From: Ectopseudomonas composti | GTDB taxonomy: Bacteria > Pseudomonadota > Gammaproteobacteria > Pseudomonadales > Pseudomonadaceae | DNA: 17,773 bases | Reading direction: 5' to 3' | Assembly: GCA_946886245.1 (NCBI GenBank) | Contig: CAMPIF010000026.1 | Span: 1 to 17,773 of the forward strand | Part shown: positions 10,960-17,047 of the stretch, in pieces | How the letters are laid out: each line of letters begins with the position of its first letter | Numbering within the stretch: position 1 is the stretch's first letter | Notes under the pieces: model-generated | Told to the model about the DNA's origin: nothing | What the model saw: only the letters and a program-made list of their open reading frames with translations | The model's database searches: none | Program-made: the position numbers and the translations under genes

Positions 10960-11448
10960 TCAGATCTTGACGTTGGAGCGGATGTTCCAGCCGTACTTGA
11001 TCGGGCCGCCGTCCTTGGTGCCGTCCGCTTTCTGCGGCTGGTAATCGACGGTGACCTTGGCGAAGTTCAGGGTGATGTTCTCGATCAGACGGTCATCGCT
11101 GCCCGAGCCGCCGGTGCTCAGCGAGGAGATCAGTACTTCCTCGAGGTTGATGATCAGGTACTCCACCTGAGCGTCGCCGCCCGCCTTGCGCACGGTCAGA
11201 GTGACCTTGGGCACGTGCTTGCCGCTGGAGCAATGCATCATCAGGTTGGGGCTGGCCTTGTCGACGAACTTGGTCAGCGACAGGTCCTGGATGCTCACCT
11301 TGCCTGCGCCACCGCCGGTACCGGTGTGCATGTTGCCGGACTGGGACATGCCCCAGCTCCAGTTGAGTACTTCGATTTCGTCCTTGTGGGTCTTGTCCTG
11401 AGACTCGCCCTTGATGTCACCGATTTTGATGAAGATATCGACAGCCAT
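10960..11448 (-). CDS. hcp: Type VI secretion tube protein Hcp (TssD)
   Basis: The hexameric ring protein that stacks into the inner tube and carries small effectors. It has 162 residues and reads as an H1-type Hcp1: start MAVDIFIKIGDIKGESQDKT, core LNWSWGMSQSGNM, and end YQPQKADGTKDGGPIKYGWN. Compared from memory with P. aeruginosa Hcp1 the similarity runs the full length. A strong AGGAG (11454-11458) is 5 nt before the ATG, fitting high expression. It is 125 nt after tssC, a wide gap for this operon that carries a stem-loop (see below). The stop is followed by a second inverted repeat and then tae4. High demand for Hcp and the flanking hairpins suggest separate control of this segment; that is inference. 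Confidence 0.98.
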   Translation of the reverse strand: MAVDIFIKIGDIKGESQDKTHKDEIEVLNWSWGMSQSGNMHTGTGGGAGKVSIQDLSLTKFVDKASPNLMMHCSSGKHVPKVTLTVRKAGGDAQVEYLIINLEEVLISSLSTGGSGSDDRLIENITLNFAKVTVDYQPQKADGTKDGGPIKYGWNIRSNVKI

Positions 11449-11492
11449 GTTTTCTCCTGGGTGTGGTCATCGCCACGAGGGTGTGGAAATGC

Positions 11493-11511
11493 GAAAAGCC
11501 CGGGGCTTTCC
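11493..11511 (-). other. Stem-loop in the tssC-hcp gap
   Basis: An 8-bp stem with one wobble (GGAAAGCC / GGCTTTTC on the minus strand) and a CCG loop. It lies 62 nt after the tssC stop and 44 nt before the hcp ATG. The four Us of the 3' arm are inside the stem and no U-run follows, so it is only terminator-like. A nearby GC-rich imperfect inverted repeat (GGCAGGC/GCCTGCC, 11518-11567) adds structure. Possible attenuator or RNA-processing site ahead of hcp. Confidence 0.45.
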
Positions 11512-11573
11512 ATGTATCAGGCAGGCGGGCCTGACGCAGCGACGCCGCGCGGGACCCGCATGCCTGCCGGGGC

Positions 11574-13067
11574 TCAGGCGCCCTTGGCCGACGGCAGTTT
11601 GGAAACCAGCCGCAGCGACACCGTCAGCCCTTCGAGCTGATAGTGCGGGCGCAGGAAGAACTTCGAGTTGTAGTAACCGGGGTTGCCCTCGACCTCTTCC
11701 ACCACGACTTCGGCGGCGGCCAGCGGATGCTGCGCCTTGGTGGTCTCGGTGGAGTGAGCCGGATCACCGTCGACGTACTTGAGGATCCAGTCCTGCAGCC
11801 AGAGCTGCATTTCGTCCCGTTCCTTGAACGAGCCGATCTTGTCGCGAACGATGCACTTGAGGTAATGCGCGAACCGGCAGGTGGCGAACAGGTACGGCAG
11901 GCGCGCGGCCAGGTTGGCGTTGGCGGTGGCGTCCGGGTCGTCGTATTCGGCCGGTTTCTGCAGCGACTGCGCACCGATGAAGGCGGCGAAGTCGGTGTTC
12001 TTCTTGTGCAGCAACGGCATGAAGCCGTTCTTCGCCAGCTCGGCCTCGCGACGGTCGGAGATGGCGATCTCGGTTGGGCACTTCATGTCCACGCCACCGT
12101 CGTCGGTGGGGAAGGTGTGCGCCGGCAGGTTCGGCACTTCGCCGCCGGACTCCACGCCACGAATGCGCGAACACCAGCCGTAGTGCTTGAACGAACGGTT
12201 GATGTTCACCGCCATGGCATAGGCGGCGTTAGCCCAGGTGTACTTGCTGCTGTCGGCGCCGTCGGTGTTTTCCTCGAAGGCGAAGGCCTCCACCGGATCG
12301 GTCTTGGCGCCGTAGGGCAGGCGCGCGAGAAAGCGCGGCATGGTCAGGCCGATGTAGCGCGAATCCTCGGACTCGCGCAGCGAGCGCCAGCCAGCGTATT
12401 CCGGGGTGGTGAAGATCTTGGTCAGGTCACGCGGGTTGGACAGCTCCTGCCAGGAGCCCATGCCCATCACAGTCGGCGAGGCGGCGGAAATGAACGGTGC
12501 GTGCATCGCCGCGCAGACCTTGGACAGCTCGCCGAGCAACTCGACATCGGGCGGCGACTGGTCGAAGTAGTAGTCGCCGACCAGGCAGCCGTAGGGCTCG
12601 CCACCGAACTGGCCGTATTCCTCTTCGTAGAGCTTCTTGAACACCGGGCTCTGGTCCCAGGCGGTGCCCTTGAATTTCTTCAGGGTCTTGTGCAGCTCCG
12701 GCTTGGAGATGTTGAGCACGCGGATCTTCAGCTGCTCGTCACTCTCGGTGTTGTTGACCAGATAGTGCAGGCCACGCCAGGCACTTTCCACCTGCTGAAA
12801 GTCGCTGTGGTGGATGATCTGGTTGACCTGTGCGGTGAGCTTGGCATCGATGGCGGCGATGATCGACTCGATCGACTTGATCGCATCGTTGGAGATCAGA
12901 TCAGTCTGCGCCAGCGCCTGCTCGGCCAGGGTACGCACGGCAGTCTCCACCGCTTCCTTGGCACGTTCGGTCTTGGGTTTGAATTCCTGCATCAGCAGCG
13001 AAGCGAATTCGCTGGTCTGCTCGGTACTGGCCAGTGCGGCCTGGTCTTGTTGCAACTGTTCGCTCAT
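11574..13067 (-). CDS. tssC: Type VI secretion contractile sheath large subunit TssC (VipB)
   Basis: Large sheath subunit, 497 residues, the usual length. With TssB it polymerises around the Hcp tube and contracts to fire it. Visible family features include the N-terminal TssB-interacting helix region (about 1-60), WRGLHYLVNNTE (about 94-105), YGCLVGDYYFDQSPPDVELL, FISAASPTVMGMGSWQEL, and the C-terminal PGYYNSKFFLRPHYQLEGLTVSLRLVSKLP read in overlapping pieces. It starts 14 nt after tssB. The Shine-Dalgarno is moderate (GGAAGA). ClpV later extracts the assembled sheath. Nothing is missing. Confidence 0.97.
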   Translation of the reverse strand: MSEQLQQDQAALASTEQTSEFASLLMQEFKPKTERAKEAVETAVRTLAEQALAQTDLISNDAIKSIESIIAAIDAKLTAQVNQIIHHSDFQQVESAWRGLHYLVNNTESDEQLKIRVLNISKPELHKTLKKFKGTAWDQSPVFKKLYEEEYGQFGGEPYGCLVGDYYFDQSPPDVELLGELSKVCAAMHAPFISAASPTVMGMGSWQELSNPRDLTKIFTTPEYAGWRSLRESEDSRYIGLTMPRFLARLPYGAKTDPVEAFAFEENTDGADSSKYTWANAAYAMAVNINRSFKHYGWCSRIRGVESGGEVPNLPAHTFPTDDGGVDMKCPTEIAISDRREAELAKNGFMPLLHKKNTDFAAFIGAQSLQKPAEYDDPDATANANLAARLPYLFATCRFAHYLKCIVRDKIGSFKERDEMQLWLQDWILKYVDGDPAHSTETTKAQHPLAAAEVVVEEVEGNPGYYNSKFFLRPHYQLEGLTVSLRLVSKLPSAKGA

Positions 13068-13081
13068 GGTGGTCTTCCGAA

Positions 13082-13597
13082 TCAGGCCTGGGGCTCGTTG
13101 TCCTGGGGTTTCGGCGCGCTAGCCAGGGCCTGCAGCAGTGCCGGGTCCTTGATCGCCTTCATGATGATGTCTTCGGCACCGGTCTTGCCGTCCATGTAGG
13201 TCAGCAGGTTGGCCAGCTGGGTACGGGCCTCCAGCAGTTGCTTGAGGGCATCGACCTGGCGCGCCACGGCGGCCGGGCTGAAGTCGTCCATGCTCTGGAA
13301 GGTCATGTCGATGCTCAGGTTGCCTTCGCCAGTCAGCTCGTTAGGCACGTTGAAGGCCACGCGCGGCTTCATCGCCTTGAGGCGCGAGTCGAAGTTGTCG
13401 ACGTCGATTTCCAGGAACTTGCGCTCGGCCACTGGCGCCAAAGGCTCGGCCGGCTTGCCGGTAAGGTCGGATATGACGCCCATGACGAACGGCAACTGCA
13501 CCTTCTTCTCGGCGCCGTACAACTCGACGTCATACTCGATCTGCACCCGTGGCGCGCGGTTGCGCGCGATGAACTTCTGAGAACTGCTGTTCGCCAT
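13082..13597 (-). CDS. tssB: Type VI secretion contractile sheath small subunit TssB (VipA)
   Basis: Small sheath subunit, 171 residues, typical. It begins MANSSSQKFIARNRAPRVQI and continues with VQLPFVMGVISDLTG, FLEIDVDNFDSRLKAMKPR and LTGEGNLSIDMTFQSMDDFSP, all conserved in TssB. It pairs with TssC, the gene 14 nt downstream. The start at 13597 is preceded by CCAGGAGAAAA, almost the same ribosome-binding segment as at hcp. It follows tssA after an 84-nt gap with no gene. Confidence 0.97.
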   Translation of the reverse strand: MANSSSQKFIARNRAPRVQIEYDVELYGAEKKVQLPFVMGVISDLTGKPAEPLAPVAERKFLEIDVDNFDSRLKAMKPRVAFNVPNELTGEGNLSIDMTFQSMDDFSPAAVARQVDALKQLLEARTQLANLLTYMDGKTGAEDIIMKAIKDPALLQALASAPKPQDNEPQA

Positions 13598-13681
13598 GCT
13601 TTTCTCCTGGTCGCCTGACGCGACGCGGCGTGTCGGCCTTCGGCCATCTACGGTGAAGCGTGATCCCGCATGCCAGGCCGA

Positions 13682-14707
13682 TCAGGCCTGGTCTGCGTCG
13701 GGGCCGCGCAGGTTTTCGAACTGGTTCATGCCATCGGGAATCAGGTTGCGCACGATGGTCGCGAAGTCGGCATTGACCAGGCTGCGAGCCCGGTTGAGCA
13801 GCACCGGCAATGGGCTGGATGGCTCGTGGCGGGCGTAGTAGGTGAGGATCCGCTCCAGGCTTCTGAGCACATCATCGCGGTTGCTGATTTCGCCGCTGCC
13901 GCGCGCTACGGCAGGCGCCGACGCGTGCTGCGCCAGCGGCTCTTGCGCAGCTTCGCCGCCTGCCGGGTAATCCTCCGAAGCGGCCCCAACCGGGCTGTCG
14001 CCGAGCACCTGCAGGGCAAGCTTGAGCGGCTGCTGCAGCGCAGAGAAATCCACGCCCTGTGCCGAGCCGACCTGTTCGCTGACCAGTTGCTCGATGGCGT
14101 TCAAACTGTGCAGCGCACGCTTCAGGGCTTCGTGTGTGAGCTGCAAGGCTTCGCTGTCGGCATCCTGCAGGGCGCCGCCGAGTTCCTCGATGCTGAGGTT
14201 TTCGCTATTGGCCAGATGCAGGCCGGCGGCATTCAGTGCCGCACGTACGGTGATGTTGCCGAACACCCGCGAACGTACCAGCACGGCACTGCGCAGCAGG
14301 CCGATATTGGTCTCGCAGGTCAGTGCGGAGAGGGTATTGATGCGTACGGTGGGGTCGTTGTCGTCATCGGCATCGAGCTGCGGATGAATCTCGGGCCAGT
14401 AGCGCGAGAGCAGTTCGAAGATCAATTCGAGGCTGTCGGCAAGGCCTTCGACGCCGCGCAAAGCCAGGCGGCTTTGCAGCAGATAGCGCGTGATGCGCAG
14501 GTCCTTGCTGCGCTGCAGCAGGAGGTGACAGCTCTGTTCCAACTGGCGCCATTCGGGCGGCTCGGCGGCCTGGATGGCATCACCCATGCTGCGCTCCGGG
14601 CGCCCCAGCGCATCGCGCTCAAGCTGGAGAAAATCGCTGTCGTATTCCAGATCTTCACCGCATGGCGATGCATCTGAAACAGCGGTGAGCAACAACGAAT
14701 TCTCCAC
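13682..14707 (-). CDS. tssA: Type VI secretion assembly cap protein TssA
   Basis: Cytoplasmic protein that primes and guides baseplate and sheath polymerisation. The ImpA-type N-terminal domain has PCGEDLEYD near residue 15 and ERSMGDAIQ-like residues after it; the C-terminal part ends with NADFATIVRNLIPDGMNQFENLRG, seen in TssA1-type proteins. A GTG start at 14707 is chosen: AAGGAG (14717-14722) sits 9 nt before it, and the resulting 341 residues match the usual length. The ATGs at 14761 and 14785 in the same frame would add 18 or 26 residues unlike the family and have poor ribosome-binding sites. First gene of the leftward operon; its leader carries the structures listed separately. Confidence 0.93.
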   Translation of the reverse strand: MENSLLLTAVSDASPCGEDLEYDSDFLQLERDALGRPERSMGDAIQAAEPPEWRQLEQSCHLLLQRSKDLRITRYLLQSRLALRGVEGLADSLELIFELLSRYWPEIHPQLDADDDNDPTVRINTLSALTCETNIGLLRSAVLVRSRVFGNITVRAALNAAGLHLANSENLSIEELGGALQDADSEALQLTHEALKRALHSLNAIEQLVSEQVGSAQGVDFSALQQPLKLALQVLGDSPVGAASEDYPAGGEAAQEPLAQHASAPAVARGSGEISNRDDVLRSLERILTYYARHEPSSPLPVLLNRARSLVNADFATIVRNLIPDGMNQFENLRGPDADQA

Positions 14708-14716
14708 GTACTCGAT

Positions 14717-14722
14717 CTCCTT
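14717..14722 (-). promoter_or_regulatory. Ribosome-binding site that decides the tssA start
   Basis: AAGGAG on the minus strand, 9 nt before the GTG at 14707. It supports the GTG over the upstream in-frame ATGs. It also contains AAGGA, the core of a possible RsmA/CsrA site. Confidence 0.7.
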
Positions 14723-14746
14723 ATCGATTTGAACCGTGTCACAAAA

Positions 14747-14773
14747 GTGCAGTAGCTTCATCCTGGCTTGCAC
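14747..14773 (-). promoter_or_regulatory. Leader hairpin with GGA in the loop, candidate RsmA site before tssA
   Basis: On the minus strand GTGCA-AGC pairs with GCT-(AC)-TGCAC, that is 8 bp with a 2-nt bulge, closing the loop CAGGATGAA. The loop shows CAGGA, close to the RsmA/CsrA core (ANGGA). A second GGA lies about 30 nt downstream in the Shine-Dalgarno. Binding at both would block tssA translation. Structure is seen; function is inferred. Confidence 0.5.
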
Positions 14774-14776
14774 TAA

Positions 14777-14803
14777 GCCAATCAACCTTTAATATTGATT
14801 GGC
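14777..14803. repeat. Perfect 9-bp inverted repeat in the tssA leader
   Basis: GCCAATCAA (14777-14785) and TTGATTGGC (14795-14803) are perfect inverted copies with a 9-bp spacer. It could be a dimeric regulator's operator or an RNA hairpin in the tssA leader (loop UAUUAAAGG on the minus strand). It lies 70-96 nt before the GTG. Confidence 0.55.
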
Positions 14804-14810
14804 CACTACC

Positions 14811-14818
14811 CGATATCG
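14811..14818. repeat. 8-bp palindrome CGATATCG
   Basis: A perfect palindrome between the two larger inverted repeats of the control region, just downstream of the proposed tssA -10. It is short enough to be chance. Confidence 0.25.
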
Positions 14819-14829
14819 ATGGCGTCGCG

Positions 14830-14849
14830 CATTTTTCAACTTAAAAATG
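14830..14849. repeat. 7-bp inverted repeat over the proposed tssA promoter
   Basis: CATTTTT (14830-14836) and AAAAATG (14843-14849) are inverted copies with a 6-bp spacer. They cover the proposed -10 element and part of the spacer, a position suited to a repressor or to helix opening. The A/T-rich arms make chance more likely. Confidence 0.4.
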
Positions 14850-15012
14850 TTTAAAGTCAAGGTAGACTGGCGCCCACCCAAGACCTTTGTGACTGAGGAC
14901 AAAATTTCGGGAAGTTGCGCGCTTCAGCACATACGGGAATCACGAAGCAAAAGGTAAGATCGCGTGTTTTCGCGTTCCAGAGCCCGCTTGATGGACTTTT
15001 GAAGAGGGCTGT

Positions 15013-15032
15013 ATGCGGCCTGAAAGCCGCAT
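15013..15032 (+). promoter_or_regulatory. Leader hairpin A before fha
   Basis: ATGCGGC (15013-15019) pairs perfectly with GCCGCAT (15026-15032) around a CTGAAA loop: 7 bp, mostly GC. It lies 57 nt before the fha ATG. Its 3' arm shares 15030-15032 with hairpin B, so the two cannot both form fully. Confidence 0.5.
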
Positions 15033-15049
15033 GAATCAAGGATTTCATG
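15030..15049 (+). promoter_or_regulatory. Leader hairpin B with AAGGA in the loop, candidate RsmA site before fha
   Basis: CATGAA (15030-15035) pairs with TTCATG (15044-15049) and presents AAGGA (15038-15042) in the loop TCAAGGAT. A second AAGGA (15078-15082) is inside the Shine-Dalgarno 40 nt downstream. A GGA in a loop plus a GGA at the ribosome site is the usual RsmA/CsrA layout. In P. aeruginosa the H1 T6SS is known to be repressed by RsmA. The pairing is seen; the binding is inferred. An alternative short stem (AATC/GATT around AAG) competes. Confidence 0.5.
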
Positions 15050-15088
15050 AGTTTTTCGGGATTCACGAAAGCCGGGCAAGGAGGCCAC

Positions 15089-16495
15089 ATGGCGCTGCGT
15101 TTGATCATCACCAGCTATCACAAGATCACCCCTGGTCAATGCCCCGAGAAAACCCTGGAATATGGTTCGCTAGCAATTGGCCGCGGGCCTGATAATGACT
15201 GGGTATTACCGGACCCGTCGCGCCTTGTTTCGACGAAGCATTGCCTCGTGCAAAACAAGGATGGCCGCTACTACATCACCGACAGCAGCACCAATGGTGT
15301 GGAGCTGGTCAAGGCTGGTGTACGCATGCAACGCGGCAACAGTGAACTTCTGAATCACGGCGAAGTTATTCGCATCGGTGAATACGAAATTCAGGTAGCA
15401 CTGGAAAGTTCCATTGCAGAAGGCCCCGAGGCGTTTTCCGCCGTCCCTTCCGGGAGCAGTTTCGAAGCCCTGATGGCGAGCCATCAGGACGCTCCGCCCG
15501 CACCTTTCAGCTCCCCGGCAACCCCCTTCGACTCCCCGGCCAGCGCCCACCTGCAGAGCGTCGCTCCACATGAGACATTGCCGGATCTTTTCGACTTTCT
15601 CGGCCCAAGCACATCGGCGCCAGTACCTGTCTCCGATCATGTCCCGGCGCAGCAGCATGACTTCCGTCCACCAGAGGTCAGACCCCCTCCGGTCGAGCCG
15701 AAACCAAGCGTCGAGCCAGGCCTGATCCCCGATGACTGGGACCTGCTCGACAGCATCACACCAGCTGCGACGACCCCGACAGCAGCGCCAGCCGTGGACC
15801 TTGCCCCGCAGGCAGAGCCGGCACCTTTGCCACCTCCGCCTGCAGCACCCGCGCCTGCTCCCGCCGCCAGTCAGCCGCAGGCCGCTCAGCAGGCCGCTCA
15901 GAACGACGACGCGCTGCTGCAGGCCTTCCTCCGCGGTGCCGGGCTGGAGCGCCTGCGTCTGGATACCCAGCAGGCAGCCACGCAGATGGAAAGCATCGGA
16001 CGCAGTTACCGCCTGATGGTCGATGGTCTGATCGACGTGCTGCGGGCGCGCAGCAGCCTCAAGGGCGAGTTCCGCCTGCAGCAGACCATGGTGCAGCCAG
16101 TTGAAAACAACCCGCTGAAGTTCGCGCCCAACGCGGAAGAGGCCCTGCTCCTGCTGCTGCGCGGCGGCAATTCGGCGTTCATGTCGGCCGACCAGGCCGT
16201 GCAGGACGGCTTCGATGATCTGCGCGCCCATCAGTTGGCCGTCATGGCAGGCGTGCAGGCGGCCATTCGTCATCTGCTGGCGCGCTTCGAGCCGCAGGAG
16301 CTGGAAGCGCGCATGGGCAAGGGCGGCGGGCTGGCCAGCCTGCTGCCGAACGCTCGCCAGGCGCAGTGCTGGCAGCAGTTCGTCGAGCTCTACGCGACCC
16401 TTTCGCGCGAAGCCGAAGACGATTTTCAGGACCTGTTCGGCCGCGAGTTCGGCCGGGCCTATGAGCAACATATCGCCCGTCAACGTCGCCCTTGA
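15089..16495 (+). CDS. fha: FHA-domain protein Fha/TagH, T6SS regulator-scaffold
   Basis: Cytoplasmic scaffold that reads threonine phosphorylation (by PpkA in P. aeruginosa H1) and promotes T6SS assembly. It has 468 residues. The FHA domain (about 1-105) has the core residues: Gly31-Arg32, Ser48 and His51 (LVSTKHC), and Asn69-Gly70 (DSSTNGV), so phosphothreonine binding looks intact. A long Pro/Ala-rich linker follows (about 110-285), then the T6SS-specific C-terminal domain (about 290-468, LLQAFLRGAGLERLRLD near the start, DLFGREFGRAYEQHIAR at the end). The start at 15089 is chosen because AAGGAGG sits 4 nt before it and MALRLIITSYHK is the expected N-terminus; an in-frame ATG at 15047 would add 14 residues and lies in a leader hairpin. 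A kinase gene is not in the window. First gene of the rightward operon. Confidence 0.95.
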   Translation: MALRLIITSYHKITPGQCPEKTLEYGSLAIGRGPDNDWVLPDPSRLVSTKHCLVQNKDGRYYITDSSTNGVELVKAGVRMQRGNSELLNHGEVIRIGEYEIQVALESSIAEGPEAFSAVPSGSSFEALMASHQDAPPAPFSSPATPFDSPASAHLQSVAPHETLPDLFDFLGPSTSAPVPVSDHVPAQQHDFRPPEVRPPPVEPKPSVEPGLIPDDWDLLDSITPAATTPTAAPAVDLAPQAEPAPLPPPPAAPAPAPAASQPQAAQQAAQNDDALLQAFLRGAGLERLRLDTQQAATQMESIGRSYRLMVDGLIDVLRARSSLKGEFRLQQTMVQPVENNPLKFAPNAEEALLLLLRGGNSAFMSADQAVQDGFDDLRAHQLAVMAGVQAAIRHLLARFEPQELEARMGKGGGLASLLPNARQAQCWQQFVELYATLSREAEDDFQDLFGREFGRAYEQHIARQRRP

Positions 16496-16518
16496 GGGCG
16501 TAGACAAGGATTAGCAAC

Positions 16519-17034
16519 GTGCGCAAACGATCACCCCGGCCCGTTCTGTTGGGCCTTCTGCTGGCAGCACTGAGCAGTGGTTGCAGCAAGGACGCGATGG
16601 AGAGTGCCGACACCGCGCAGGAGCCGACCACCGTCGTCCTGCTGCTGCAGGCTGGCGATGAGCTGAACCCCACCACCGACGGCTACAGCGCGCCCGTACG
16701 CGTGCGCCTGCTGGAGCTGCGCAGCGCCGCCGCGTTCAGCCGCACGGATTACTTCAGCCTCGCCGAACGTGCGGCGGCAAGCCTGGGCAACGAACGGGTG
16801 GCTGAGGATGAATGGCTGGTACACCCCGGCCAGACCCGTGAATTGACCCGTGTGCTGGATCCGGCAACCCGTCATCTCGGCCTGGTGGTCGGCTACCGCG
16901 AAATCGACCGGGCGCAGTGGCGCCTGGTGCTGGAGCCGAAGCAGGACACGCTCACTCATTACCGCATCGACCTCGGGATCAACGCCGCCAGCGCTGCTGA
17001 GCTCGCCGCGCCGTCTCGCCTTGATTCTCGCTAA
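16519..17034 (+). CDS. tssJ: Type VI secretion outer-membrane lipoprotein TssJ
   Basis: Lipoprotein that anchors the TssL-TssM membrane complex to the outer membrane through TssM's periplasmic tail. It has 171 residues. A GTG start at 16519 has AAGGA (16506-16510) 8 nt before it. The signal peptide is basic (RKRSPRP) then Leu-rich, with Cys22 as the likely lipidated residue; the lipobox reads SSGC with Leu at -4, slightly off the usual Leu at -3. The mature part is a beta sandwich type with VVLLLQAG, VRVRLLELRSAAAF, DYFSL, and HPGQTRELTRVLDPATRHLGLVVGYREID, characteristic of TssJ. It begins 24 nt after the fha stop; a small CGCCC/GGGCG hairpin (16487-16500) spans the junction. It ends 13 nt before tssK. 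Confidence 0.94.
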   Translation: MRKRSPRPVLLGLLLAALSSGCSKDAMESADTAQEPTTVVLLLQAGDELNPTTDGYSAPVRVRLLELRSAAAFSRTDYFSLAERAAASLGNERVAEDEWLVHPGQTRELTRVLDPATRHLGLVVGYREIDRAQWRLVLEPKQDTLTHYRIDLGINAASAAELAAPSRLDSR

Positions 17035-17047
17035 CAGGAGCCCCCTG

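Larger units (their letters stand above)
14708..15088. promoter_or_regulatory. Divergent intergenic control region between tssA and fha
   Basis: A 381-bp gene-free stretch, visibly richer in A and T than the rest of the window. It must hold the promoters for both operons. For the leftward operon a possible sigma-70 pair is TTGACT (complement of 14855-14860) and AAAAAT (complement of 14831-14836) with an 18-bp spacer, giving a leader of about 115 nt to the tssA GTG. No convincing promoter was found for fha, and no clear sigma-54 -24/-12 element. The short open frames in it are not credible genes. Inverted repeats within it are given as separate entries. Confidence 0.6.

Noticed and set aside
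11643..13199. Plus-strand open frame of 518 codons opposite tssC and tssB
   Set aside because: Antisense shadow of sheath genes; no domain recognised.
14762..15088. Sigma-54 promoter for either operon
   Set aside because: No TGGCAC-N5-TTGC-like element with correct spacing was found on either strand, although some T6SS loci use sigma-54.
14857..15139. Two short minus-strand frames (84 and 71 codons) in the fha leader
   Set aside because: They run across the fha start and leader hairpins, have no plausible ribosome-binding site and resemble nothing known.
15206..16507. Minus-strand open frame of 433 codons opposite fha
   Set aside because: Antisense shadow; the FHA domain and C-terminal domain on the plus strand account for the region.
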